The position numbers and the translations under genes were made by a program. Under the pieces are notes generated by a model that saw only the letters and a list, made by a program, of their open reading frames with translations, searched no databases and was not told where the DNA came from. A DNA stretch of 64,000 nt, taken from positions 4,960,001-5,024,000 of the forward strand of contig NZ_CP078145.1 in NCBI RefSeq assembly GCF_019222765.1, in the 5' to 3' direction. Every line of letters begins with the position of its first letter. Position 1 is the stretch's first letter. Shown one piece after another: positions 1 to 7,760 of the stretch. Origin of the DNA: Nocardia iowensis (GTDB lineage Bacteria; Actinomycetota; Actinomycetes; Mycobacteriales; Mycobacteriaceae).

Positions 1-515
1 GCCTCTCGCTCCGTGACATTTTCTCGGTTCTTGATATGCGGGCGTACTGCCGACGACGGCCGGACCGTGGCGGCGAAGGTGCCGACCTCGGCCACCAGCC
101 GGTCCCCTATCGAGGTCGTCCCCGACGCGAACGCGGTGTCACCGATCTGCGCGTCGAGGCAAATTCGATGGCACAGCAGATCGCCCGGGTAGGCGGCGGA
201 ATGTATTCGGCAATTCCGTGCCGCCCCGAACAACAGCACGCCATCCGCTGCGGACTCGCGCCCCGCTATCCACAGCAGTGCCGCCGCCTGGCCGAACGAC
301 TCGAGCAGCAGCGATACCGGATATGCCCACGCGTCCGAATCCGCCGTTTCAGCGATGCCCTGATAACACGGCTCGCAGGCGGTCACCGCCTTGATCGCGT
401 GCACGGATTCGCCGGGCACGAGATCGAGCACCTGATCCAGCAATAGCATCGGATAACGCTGCGGTAGCAAGCGCCGGATCTGTCCGTGGTCGCGCATGAT
501 CAGTTCCCGTGTCAT
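1..515 (-). CDS. FabZ-like hot-dog dehydratase homologue, partial (3' end beyond the window)
   Basis: The reading frame is open from an ATG at 515 to the left edge with no stop, so the C terminus is missing. The first ~80 residues match the FabZ opening: a LPQRYPMLLLDQV helix, an IKAVT strand and LLLESFGQAA containing the Glu of the dehydratase pair (Glu72). The HFPG motif that carries the catalytic His in FabZ is absent; the corresponding stretch reads AETADSDAWAYP. It may therefore be a non-catalytic or half-site partner of the next hot-dog protein upstream, as in split HadAB-type dehydratases (inference). The start overlaps the stop of the upstream gene by one base (TGATG), so translation is probably coupled. 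An alternative ATG lies at 497. Role: probable beta-hydroxyacyl-ACP dehydration during acyl-chain or polyene building. Confidence 0.7.
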   Translation of the reverse strand, partial: MTRELIMRDHGQIRRLLPQRYPMLLLDQVLDLVPGESVHAIKAVTACEPCYQGIAETADSDAWAYPVSLLLESFGQAAALLWIAGRESAADGVLLFGAARNCRIHSAAYPGDLLCHRICLDAQIGDTAFASGTTSIGDRLVAEVGTFAATVRPSSAVRPHIKNRENVTERE

Positions 516-973
516 CAGCTGCCCGCGAATTCCGCGGTGATCGCGGCGATCCGGAGGCCGTCGTCTCGACAACACCGGGACCGGACGACGAAGATGCCGG
601 GTTCGGCGCTCGCTCGCACGCTGACGTCCAGGTGCATCGTGTCCCCCGGGAAGATCGGCGCCAGGAAGCGCATCGACCGCACCGCCGACAGCCGGACCGA
701 ACGCCCGGCGAGCACTTGGCGGATCGCCTGGTCGAGGCATTCCAGGATGAAAACCCCTGGTAGCACGGGAAAGCCGGGAAAATGCCCGACAAGATAGGGT
801 TCGTCGTCCATAACGTGCTTGACCGCGCGAAAGACCAGCTCGTCCCGTCGGCCGTCGGCGACCCACGCATCGAGATCGGGCGGCACCCGCAGCTCATCGA
901 CCGCGGCGAGCGGGGCGGCCCGCATGCCACGCACGGGCGCCAGCGGACGATAGCGGTCGAGGCTGCCGGTCAC
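515..973 (-). CDS. FabZ-like 3-hydroxyacyl-ACP dehydratase (hot-dog fold)
   Basis: This 152-aa protein has the usual length of a single hot-dog domain. It carries the FabZ signature [16 protein letters not shown], in which His64 (HFPG) and Glu78 form the expected catalytic pair. It should remove water from a beta-hydroxyacyl-ACP to give the enoyl thioester. It starts with GTG at 973, inside a 4-bp GTGA overlap with the FabG gene, and its stop overlaps the start of a second hot-dog gene. The trio FabG plus two hot-dog proteins is therefore one translationally coupled unit. The fold and active-site residues are clear. The acyl substrate is inferred only from its association with NRPS genes, and a role in ordinary fatty-acid synthesis is less likely given the operon. 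Confidence 0.8.
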   Translation of the reverse strand: MTGSLDRYRPLAPVRGMRAAPLAAVDELRVPPDLDAWVADGRRDELVFRAVKHVMDDEPYLVGHFPGFPVLPGVFILECLDQAIRQVLAGRSVRLSAVRSMRFLAPIFPGDTMHLDVSVRASAEPGIFVVRSRCCRDDGLRIAAITAEFAGS

Positions 974-1710
974 AATGTCAGGCCTCCGTCGACGGCGAAC
1001 GTCTGGCCGGTGATGTAGGAAGCCGCATCGGAAATGAGGAAAGCCACCAGCGGAGCGACATCACCGGGTTCGCCGAGGCGGCCCAGCGGAATCGAATCGA
1101 GCGCGTCCTTTCGCTTTGCCGCGGGGAGCCCTTTGGTCATGTCCGTCTCGATGAAGCCGGGCGCGACCACATTGACGCGGACACCGTACGGCGCCACCTC
1201 CTTGGCCAGCGATTTACTCATCCCGATGATGCCCGCCTTCGACGCCGAATAGTTGCTTTGCGTCGCGCTTCCGTAGATACCGGCAACCGACGAAATATTG
1301 ACGACAACCCCGCGTCTACGCTTCATGAATCTGTACAGCACCGATCGACAGAAATTCCAGGTGCCGGTGAGATTGGTGTCGATGACGGCATCCCAGTCGT
1401 CCCGGGGCATCAATACGATCGGATTGTCCCGGACGATCCCGGCATTGTTTATCAACGCGCCCACCGGGCCCACCGATCGGTACGCAGCGGTCACAAACCT
1501 GTCGACCGCATCCGAGTCACGGACATCGCATGCCCCGAGATAAAACGGCACACCAATGGCCGCGAGCTCGGCTTTGATCTTCATCGAGTCTTCGCTTTCG
1601 GCCGAATAGCATCCCGCGATCGCGTAATTGCGGGCAGCGAGATGCAGTGCGAGCGTCCGTCCGATTCCCCGGGAAGCGCCGGTGACGAGTGCACAGAAAT
1701 GATCAGCCAA
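970..1710 (-). CDS. fabG: FabG-type 3-oxoacyl-ACP reductase (SDR)
   Basis: A 246-aa classical short-chain dehydrogenase. The NADP-binding TGASRGIG lies at residues 10-17 and NNAG at 88-91, with the tetrad Asn113, Ser141, Tyr154 and Lys158 (YSASK). The C-terminal [11 protein letters not shown] is typical of FabG. It reduces a beta-ketoacyl-ACP to the beta-hydroxy form, the step before the two hot-dog dehydratases that overlap its 3' end. The start is TTG at 1710, chosen because GGAGGG sits five bases upstream and the protein begins exactly at the first beta strand. A 124-bp gap separates it from the CoA-transferase gene upstream, so it may have its own promoter. The family assignment is firm; the pathway is inferred. 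Confidence 0.88.
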   Translation of the reverse strand: MADHFCALVTGASRGIGRTLALHLAARNYAIAGCYSAESEDSMKIKAELAAIGVPFYLGACDVRDSDAVDRFVTAAYRSVGPVGALINNAGIVRDNPIVLMPRDDWDAVIDTNLTGTWNFCRSVLYRFMKRRRGVVVNISSVAGIYGSATQSNYSASKAGIIGMSKSLAKEVAPYGVRVNVVAPGFIETDMTKGLPAAKRKDALDSIPLGRLGEPGDVAPLVAFLISDAASYITGQTFAVDGGLTL

Positions 1711-1834
1711 GGCACCCTCCGGATTTGCCGATGCTGCTATTTGGAGTCGTAGGCAATTCTACTTCCGAAAGCGAGCAACCAGAACGCATCGCTGCGCGAA
1801 TGCCGAGGCGATTATTGTCCATAGCGAGTACCTG

Positions 1835-3055
1835 TTAAATCGCACCGGCGCCGCGGAGTGCGGCGATGTCCGACCCGCTCAAACCGATTTCGGCCAGTAC
1901 GGTTTCGGTGGCCGATCCAGGCGCGGGCGCCCCGAAACGAACCCGCGTCGGCGTCCGCGAAAACTTCACCGCCGGTCCGGTGATCGGCGCGGTCGTCCCG
2001 TTGCTCAGAGTGGTCTGCTGCAGCATGTCCCGCTCCAGCACATGCGGGTCGCACGCGACCTCGGCGAGGCTTCGCTCGATCGTCACGGGGACATCGGCGG
2101 CGTCAAGGACGGCGCGCACGTACTCGACCGGGTGGGCCGCGCACCATTGCCCGACAACGTGATTCACCTCTGCGCGATTGGCCACCCGTTCGGCGTTGAC
2201 CGCGAATCCGGGCGCCTTCGCCAACTCCGGACGCCCGATCGCGGCCGCGAACCGGCGCCATTGTTTGTCCAGCGCGATGGCGAGGTAGACCCGGCCGTCA
2301 CGGCATTCGTAGGAATTGCTCGGCACCACGAATTCACTCTGATCACCCCACCGGGTGAGCGGAACGCCGGTGGCCGCGAGCGTCAGGTAGCCATCGCTTT
2401 GGAAAAGCAGTGCGTCCAGCATCGATACGTCGACATGCTGGCCTTCGCCCGTGCGGTCGCGATGCCGTAGCGCGGCGAGCGCACCGATGGCGGCGTGCAG
2501 TCCCGCCAAGTCGTCGGCAAGGAAGGTGGGCGCCTTGCTCGTCGCGGCCGCGGGGTCGCCGTTGAGCCGAGACCACCCGCTGCTGGCCTGCGTGATCGGG
2601 TCATAGCCGCTGCGCGTGGCATCGGGGCCGAACTGCCCCCAACCGGAAATCGACACGAAGACGATGTCGGTCTTCACGGCACAGCAGTGCTCGTAGTCGA
2701 TTCCCCAGCCCGCCAACGTGCCGGGCCGGAAGTTCTCGACGACCACGTCGACCGTGTCCACCAGACGCAAGAACACGTCGCGAGCCGCCGGAACCCGAAG
2801 GTCGAGCGAGACACTGCGCTTGTTCCGGTTGACGGTCTGGTCGAACCAGGACAGCCCGGTGCCGGGGATTTCCGGTGGCAACCTGCCCGCCCGGGTTCGC
2901 GGCATCTCGATCCGCAGCACGTCGGCGCCGAGATCGGCGAGCACGCAGCTGGCCATCGGGCCGGACCAGACCGTGGTGCAATCCAACACCCGCACCCCGT
3001 GCAGCGGCCCGTCCAGATCGGTCCGAGAGCGGCGGTAGAACTCCGTCTTCTTCAT
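1835..3055 (-). CDS. CaiB/BaiF family III CoA-transferase
   Basis: A 406-aa protein of the length usual for family III CoA-transferases. It opens with LHGVRVLDCTTVWSGPMAS and LADLGADVLRIE, the characteristic first Rossmann segment, and has NRNKRSVSLDL and VVVENFRPGTLAGWGID. The Asp expected to form the acyl-anhydride intermediate lies in FLADDLAG (Asp181). Such enzymes move CoA between carboxylic acids or, in the racemase branch, epimerise 2-methylacyl-CoAs; this sequence alone does not separate the two. The gene follows the thiolase by 10 bp in the same operon. It may activate or recycle an acid feeding the acyl cassette, or be a borrowed catabolic gene; the substrate is unknown. Confidence 0.85.
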   Translation of the reverse strand: MKKTEFYRRSRTDLDGPLHGVRVLDCTTVWSGPMASCVLADLGADVLRIEMPRTRAGRLPPEIPGTGLSWFDQTVNRNKRSVSLDLRVPAARDVFLRLVDTVDVVVENFRPGTLAGWGIDYEHCCAVKTDIVFVSISGWGQFGPDATRSGYDPITQASSGWSRLNGDPAAATSKAPTFLADDLAGLHAAIGALAALRHRDRTGEGQHVDVSMLDALLFQSDGYLTLAATGVPLTRWGDQSEFVVPSNSYECRDGRVYLAIALDKQWRRFAAAIGRPELAKAPGFAVNAERVANRAEVNHVVGQWCAAHPVEYVRAVLDAADVPVTIERSLAEVACDPHVLERDMLQQTTLSNGTTAPITGPAVKFSRTPTRVRFGAPAPGSATETVLAEIGLSGSDIAALRGAGAI

Positions 3056-3065
3056 CGGCTACCCG

Positions 3066-4235
3066 TCACATCCGCTGCAGAATCGACGCGGTGCCGAGCG
3101 AGCCGCCGCAGCACATGGCGATCAGCGCGGTTTCCCGGCCGGTGCGCTCGAGCTCGTGCAGCGCCGATACCAGAAGCCGGGCGCCGGTCGCGCCCATGGG
3201 GTGACCGAGCGCGATCGCCCCGCCGTTCACATTGGTCCTGTCCAGGTCCGCCTTGTGCGCCCGCGCCCAGGACAGGACGACCGCCGCGAATGCCTCGTTG
3301 ATCTCGTACAGGTCGATGTCCTGCAACGACATTCCAGCGCGGTCGAGGATCTTGCCGGTAGCCACGGCGGGACCGTCCAGCAGATAGTAGGGGTCGGCGC
3401 CGGTGACCAGCTGATGCAGCAGCCGTCCCCGCGGCCGAATGCCGAGTGCCCGCGCTTTGCGTTCGGACATCCACAGCGCCGCCGCCGCGCCGTCGGACAC
3501 TTGGGAGGTGGTCGCGGCGGTGTGCAGGCCGCCGTCGATGGTGGGCGGCAAGCAGGCCAGGTCGCTCATCGAGGATGCGCGCAGACCCTGGTCCCGGTCC
3601 ACCGTCAGAGATTCGGTCGGCGCACCGTCCGAGCTCGGGGCAGGCGCCTGGATCGGGACGACCTCCCGGTCGAAGCGACCGGCCGCCCATGCGGCGGCCG
3701 CACGGTGCTGCGAGCGCCATCCGTAGGTGTCGATCTCGGTGCGCGACAAGCCTTCCCGGCGGGCGATCCGTTCCGCGCCACCGAACTGGCCGCCGCGTGG
3801 GTCGTCCCAGCTGTAGCTCTTCGTCTTGTAATGGCCCGGCCCGTTGCGGAAGTTGACACCCATCGGCACTCGGCTCATCGATTCCACGCCACAGCCGATA
3901 CCCACGTCGATGACACCGGCGGCGATGAGCGCCGCGACCAAATGGTTGGCCTGCTGGGCGGATCCGCACGACACGTCGACGGTCGTGCACGCCACCCCAT
4001 AGTCCAGTCCGGTGTTCAACCAGGCATTGCGCGTGACATTCAAACTCTGCTCACCGGCCTGGGTGACGCAGCCGCCGATGATCTGTTCCACCTCGCCCGG
4101 CTCGATACCCGCCTGCCGGATGACCTCGACGAGCACATGCTGAAGCAGCTCGACCGCTTTGACGCCGGCCAGCGCGCCGTCGCGCTTGCCGATCGGCGTC
4201 CGTACGGCCGCCACGATGACTGGCGCCACGGTCAT
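3066..4235 (-). CDS. Thiolase (acyl-CoA acetyltransferase)
   Basis: A 389-aa thiolase. The nucleophilic Cys90 lies in VDVSCGSAQQAN, followed by GVESMSRVPMG. The C-terminal GHPMGATG contains His345 and the second catalytic Cys375 lies in MCCGGSLG. The last motif departs from the common C-x-GGG form by having Ser in place of the third Gly. It resembles mycobacterial FadA-type thiolases and could run either beta-ketoacyl-CoA cleavage or Claisen condensation. Its start overlaps the stop of the diiron gene by 4 bp, and the CoA-transferase starts 10 bp after it. Beside FabG and two dehydratases it could supply or trim a CoA-linked acyl unit (inference). The family is certain; the direction and substrate are not. 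Confidence 0.88.
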   Translation of the reverse strand: MTVAPVIVAAVRTPIGKRDGALAGVKAVELLQHVLVEVIRQAGIEPGEVEQIIGGCVTQAGEQSLNVTRNAWLNTGLDYGVACTTVDVSCGSAQQANHLVAALIAAGVIDVGIGCGVESMSRVPMGVNFRNGPGHYKTKSYSWDDPRGGQFGGAERIARREGLSRTEIDTYGWRSQHRAAAAWAAGRFDREVVPIQAPAPSSDGAPTESLTVDRDQGLRASSMSDLACLPPTIDGGLHTAATTSQVSDGAAAALWMSERKARALGIRPRGRLLHQLVTGADPYYLLDGPAVATGKILDRAGMSLQDIDLYEINEAFAAVVLSWARAHKADLDRTNVNGGAIALGHPMGATGARLLVSALHELERTGRETALIAMCCGGSLGTASILQRM

Positions 4236-5242
4236 CGCGCCGCCAGCACACGGCGATTCGCCGAGAACCCCAGCAGATTCATCTGCGACATTCCGTCGCG
4301 CACCCGCTCGGTCAGCAGACCGATCTGGCTGAGCGCGGAGACGATCTTCGCGAAGATCGCCTGCCGGTAGGCGATCATCAGTGGGTCGGTGAGCGCGTAG
4401 TGCATGCCGTCGGAACGGGTGACGTCGATGCGGTCCCAGATGTCCTCGAGCAGGAACCGGCGCCGCATCAGCTGCGCGGCGTCCAGCACGACCTCCTCGC
4501 GCTCACGCCGTTCCGCGTCGGTGAGCTCGGTGTACAACTCCTTGAGGCTGAGCACTCCGAACGACACGTGCCGCGCCTCGTCGCGGGCAACCAGCCGGGT
4601 GATGTCGCGGATGAGGTCATCGTGGAAGGTCGTGTTCGCCATCCGGAACGCCGCCATCGCCAGCGCCTCGACCATGATCTGCATGCCGAGTGCGGTGACG
4701 TCCCACCGGGAATCGGAAAGTATGTCGCCCAGCAAGGTGGACAGTGAGTCGGAAATCGGATACGGCTCAGGAACTTTCTCGCGTAGGTATCGCGAGAACA
4801 CCTCGACATGCCGCGCCTCGTCGACGACCTGACTGACCGCCAACTGTTTGTTCTCCAGATCGGGCAGCATCTCGACGAGCCGCGCCGCGGCGACGAGGGC
4901 GCCCTGCTCACCGTGCAGGAATTGGCTGATCATCCACGATTGGAATTCCCACCGGTACAGATCCCAGCTTTCCCGGCCGCGTCGCGCGAATGGCGAACTC
5001 TCGAACGACGACATACTGAAGGTCGAATCATTCGGCAGTGGAGCACCGAACTCTACCTCGGTCGACCAGTCGACATCCGACTTCGCACTCCACTGCGCGG
5101 CGCGCGCCCGCTCGATGAGGGAAAGCGTTCGCGGCGAACGTGGTTCGTAATCCCAAGTGAGGCGTGCGGTGATCGGCGCGTCCACGTGCCATTCGTGTTC
5201 GTTTCCGTGGGCCGAGCGGGTCAGGCCCATATCGCTGTTCAT
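4232..5242 (-). CDS. Ferritin-like non-heme diiron oxygenase (AurF-like or desaturase-like)
   Basis: A 336-aa, mostly helical protein with a complete carboxylate diiron set spaced as in a four-helix ferritin-like bundle: Glu112 (HGEQGAL), Glu142-x-x-His145 (DEARHVEVF), Glu192 (VEALAMAAF) and Glu222-x-x-His225 (ARDEARHVSF). Members of this superfamily include N-oxygenases (AurF, CmlI), hydroxylases and soluble acyl-ACP desaturases. The DEARH motifs alone do not decide between them. It overlaps both LmbU upstream and the thiolase downstream by 4 bp, so it is co-expressed with acyl-chain genes. The likely job is oxidative tailoring of the peptide or unsaturation of the acyl chain (inference). 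A later in-frame ATG at 5230 is an alternative start. Confidence 0.72.
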   Translation of the reverse strand: MNSDMGLTRSAHGNEHEWHVDAPITARLTWDYEPRSPRTLSLIERARAAQWSAKSDVDWSTEVEFGAPLPNDSTFSMSSFESSPFARRGRESWDLYRWEFQSWMISQFLHGEQGALVAAARLVEMLPDLENKQLAVSQVVDEARHVEVFSRYLREKVPEPYPISDSLSTLLGDILSDSRWDVTALGMQIMVEALAMAAFRMANTTFHDDLIRDITRLVARDEARHVSFGVLSLKELYTELTDAERREREEVVLDAAQLMRRRFLLEDIWDRIDVTRSDGMHYALTDPLMIAYRQAIFAKIVSALSQIGLLTERVRDGMSQMNLLGFSANRRVLAAR

Positions 5243-5946
5243 TCCAGGATCTCCCGTGCCGCCCGGTCGAGGGTGCCGACCACCCAGTCGGCGAGATTGT
5301 CACAGTTTGCGCGTTCCGCTGCGGTACGCCAGTGTTCCTGACGTTCATAGGTCAGGTCGATTTTCAAGGGCGAGGCCAGTTTCGGCAACTGTATGACGCC
5401 GTTGCGGCCATTCCGTTCGACCATTTGCGCGGCACGCAGGCGCCGCCGCAATTCGTTGCGGGACCATTGCAATCGCTCGGCTCGGGCCAGCCACGTGTCC
5501 TGTTCCGCCTCGATCAGCGCGGCCACCTCCGCGTGATGACCGAAACTCAGTCTGTCCCGCCGGCGGGACATCGGAAACTTACGGGCCACCCAGGCACAGT
5601 TGCGCAGCGTCTGATAGCGAAAAGACGTTTCCTTGATCGCCTGTTCATAACGGTTGCCGAATTCATCCTCACCGTAAATGAGCCAATCACCAACCCACCA
5701 TGCCGAGGAATTGGCTATCGTAAAAATCTTCGAGCCGATCTCGCGCCACGACTCATAGGACAGGCTGTGCGGCAATATAAGACCGGTAGGCCTGGCTCGA
5801 CCGCCTTGATCTGGTCCGGAGCCGAAAATCGCGCCGGCCAGCAGCTGTTGTGCTCGCGGCTCACGCCAAGAAATTACTTTACCTTCGGGGCGATCGCAGT
5901 CCACGGATATTCCGAGATCTTCCCCCCCACGGACAAGGCTACCCAT
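5239..5946 (-). CDS. lmbU-like: LmbU-family cluster-situated transcriptional regulator
   Basis: A 235-aa protein resembling LmbU, the regulator of lincomycin biosynthesis. The conserved centre includes SYESWREIGSKI (residues 63-74), SSAWWVGDWLIYGEDEFGNRY (starting near 80), YQTLRNCAWVARKF (111-124), and RRRDRLSFGHHAEVAAL (128-144), which probably holds the DNA-binding helix-turn-helix. WSRNELRRRLRAAQ follows. The frame stays open further upstream into the P450 gene, but the start is placed at the ATG at 5946 because AGGAAG lies seven bases before it and the family match begins here. It heads a run of overlapping genes (diiron, thiolase, CoA-transferase) and probably controls them and the NRPS genes. 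Its target site cannot be seen from sequence. Confidence 0.85.
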   Translation of the reverse strand: MGSLVRGGEDLGISVDCDRPEGKVISWREPRAQQLLAGAIFGSGPDQGGRARPTGLILPHSLSYESWREIGSKIFTIANSSAWWVGDWLIYGEDEFGNRYEQAIKETSFRYQTLRNCAWVARKFPMSRRRDRLSFGHHAEVAALIEAEQDTWLARAERLQWSRNELRRRLRAAQMVERNGRNGVIQLPKLASPLKIDLTYERQEHWRTAAERANCDNLADWVVGTLDRAAREILE

Positions 5947-6074
5947 TTTCTTTCTTCCTACTAGATGAGTCTTTTGGAACAGTTCGCTATCGAGAAGTTG
6001 TGTGTTAACGCGCAGGCAGGAGGCAAATAAAATTGTTGTTCGAGCCTCTTGTGTCGAGGGAGGTGCGCGGCGTA
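5947..6074. promoter_or_regulatory. Gap between P450 and LmbU-like gene
   Basis: This 128-bp spacer is noticeably less GC-rich near its left end than the flanking genes. It carries the ribosome-binding site AGGAAG for the LmbU-like gene. It is long enough for an internal promoter serving the regulator and the genes after it, but no clear -10/-35 pair was recognised. Confidence 0.35.
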
Positions 6075-7463
6075 TCAGGCAAGCCGACGCGGTATCCGCA
6101 CCCGTCCACCGTGCTTCGGGACCACCAGCAGGTTGTTCATCTCGGCGGGCTCGTCGCTCGGACGATCCGGGTGCAGGTCGACCTCGCGCAGCACGACGCG
6201 AAGCACCGTCTCCATCTCCGATTGCGCGAATCCGGCGCCGAGGCACCTGCGATCACCGCCGCCGAACGGAATCCAGGCGAACTGTGGGACGTCCGGCGCC
6301 AGCCACCGCTCGGGACGGAACGCCGCCGCGTCCGGACCCCAGACCTCGGTGTCGGAGTGCAGGCCGCCGATCGACGGCGCCACGAAAACCCCGGCAGGAA
6401 GCCGATATCCGGCCAGTTCGACCGGTTCGGCCAGCCGCCGAGCCACGGTGTAGAGCGGTGGACGCACCCGCAGCGCCTCCTTCACGACCGCGGTGCGATA
6501 GGGATCGCGCGGGTCGTCGAGGCCATCGCGCACCCTCGCCAACGCGTCCGGGTGACGAAGCAGCCGTTCGAAGGTCCAGGTCAACGCGATCGCGGAGGTT
6601 TGGTGTCCGGCGGTCAGCAACGTGACGAGGCCGTCGCGCACCGAGGTGTCGTCGGGATTCGCCGCCAGCAGTTGGGACAGGATGTCGGAACGCCGCGCTG
6701 CCGCCGGATTCGCTCGCCGCTCGGTGATCAGTCGGTAGATCAGTGTGTCCGCGTAGTCCAATTCACGAATGACCCGCCGCCAGGGCCAATAGCGACTCAT
6801 CGGCGGATGCAACAGCATCGCCAGATGAAAGAACCGCACCTCCATGATCGCCCGGACAGCGCGAGCGAGCTCGCGGGACCCCGCCTCCCCGACATCGCCG
6901 AACAGCGCGGTGATCATGATATCGAGCGACAGCGTTTCGATACGCGGCAACAACGGGAATACCCGGCCTACCGGCCAGTCCGCGACCGCCCGCTCGGTCA
7001 ATTCTTCGACCAACGCGACAACTGCCTGAATTTGCTCCGTGTGCAGCGCGCGAATCATGTACTTTCGCTGGATTTCGTGTTCGCTGCCGTCCAGTGCCAG
7101 CACGGATTTGTGTCCGACCATGGGAACCATCATCGCCTGCGCGCGCCCGGCCTCGAAGACATCGGATTCGCCGCGAAATATCTGGCGGATATGATCCGGA
7201 TCCCTGACGACGACGAGCACACCCGCCGGTTCGGCTCGCAAGGTAAAGATATCCCCATAGCGATCGTGTAGGGCCGGTAGGTAACGATCCCTGCGTTTCC
7301 ATAATCGCATCGTCTGCAGACCGACCGAGCCGGTCGGGCCGGGCGGTAAACCGTCGAGATCGGCCGGGGTGAGCTTGCTCCGTGGCGCGTCCTGCGGCTT
7401 CCAACTGTATAAACGATCGGTAGCTGACGGGCGCGTCTTCGGCATCTGGCCAGATGTCGTCAT
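6075..7463 (-). CDS. Cytochrome P450
   Basis: A 462-aa soluble P450 without a membrane anchor. The heme-binding loop FGGGDRRCLG places the iron ligand at Cys407, the K-helix ExxR is KEALR (Glu329, Arg332), and the meander contains FRPERW. The N-terminal GLPPGPTGS and RYGDIFTLR style is close to mycobacterial CYP135/138 and cyanobacterial CYP110-type enzymes. In the I-helix the usual acid before Thr is replaced: the motif is AGHQT (Gln288-Thr289) instead of AGxE/DT. GGAGGGGAG just before the ATG at 7463 supports this start. It is the first gene of the leftward operon, and is likely to hydroxylate the peptide, an amino-acid-loaded carrier or the acyl chain; the substrate cannot be read from the sequence. 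Confidence 0.93.
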   Translation of the reverse strand: MTTSGQMPKTRPSATDRLYSWKPQDAPRSKLTPADLDGLPPGPTGSVGLQTMRLWKRRDRYLPALHDRYGDIFTLRAEPAGVLVVVRDPDHIRQIFRGESDVFEAGRAQAMMVPMVGHKSVLALDGSEHEIQRKYMIRALHTEQIQAVVALVEELTERAVADWPVGRVFPLLPRIETLSLDIMITALFGDVGEAGSRELARAVRAIMEVRFFHLAMLLHPPMSRYWPWRRVIRELDYADTLIYRLITERRANPAAARRSDILSQLLAANPDDTSVRDGLVTLLTAGHQTSAIALTWTFERLLRHPDALARVRDGLDDPRDPYRTAVVKEALRVRPPLYTVARRLAEPVELAGYRLPAGVFVAPSIGGLHSDTEVWGPDAAAFRPERWLAPDVPQFAWIPFGGGDRRCLGAGFAQSEMETVLRVVLREVDLHPDRPSDEPAEMNNLLVVPKHGGRVRIPRRLA

Positions 7464-7760
7464 ACTCCCCTCCCAGGGATCAAACCGAGCCGGCGAAGTA
7501 TGCGCCCGAGCACGCTACGCCGACGAATGCTCGACCCCCACCCGCCGGTGACCCAGGTGGCGGTGTCCGTGGAGGCCGGGCACGCAGGCAAGTCTACGGT
7601 CGGCCCGCCGTCAAAAGGCGGCTCCTCGGCCGATCCCGCACACCTGTTCACTCAATGTCGGGCGGCCGCAAAGATCAATTGGTCGACGCACCGGACAGCG
7701 TTCGCGCCGAATCCCTTCCGAAACAACTCGATTGGCCTTCAGCGGCGAAATGATTGCGCG
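7464..7760. promoter_or_regulatory. Divergent promoter region between P450 operon and aldehyde dehydrogenase
   Basis: The 297 bp between the two divergent starts must hold the promoter of the P450-led operon and probably that of the aldehyde dehydrogenase. The right-hand frame is open through much of it, but codon use and the family alignment do not support coding before 7761. A short CCGCC...GGCGG inverted repeat lies at 7605-7621. No clear -35/-10 pair was recognised. This is a natural place to test LmbU or SARP binding. Confidence 0.45.

Noticed and set aside
5947..6246. N-terminal extension of the LmbU-like protein into the P450 gene
   Set aside because: The extension is Arg/Ala-rich antisense-like composition overlapping a well-supported P450; the family match starts at the ATG at 5946 with its own ribosome site.
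7500..7760. Upstream extension of the aldehyde dehydrogenase frame
   Set aside because: No family homology and atypical composition; ALDHs of this type start near 7761.
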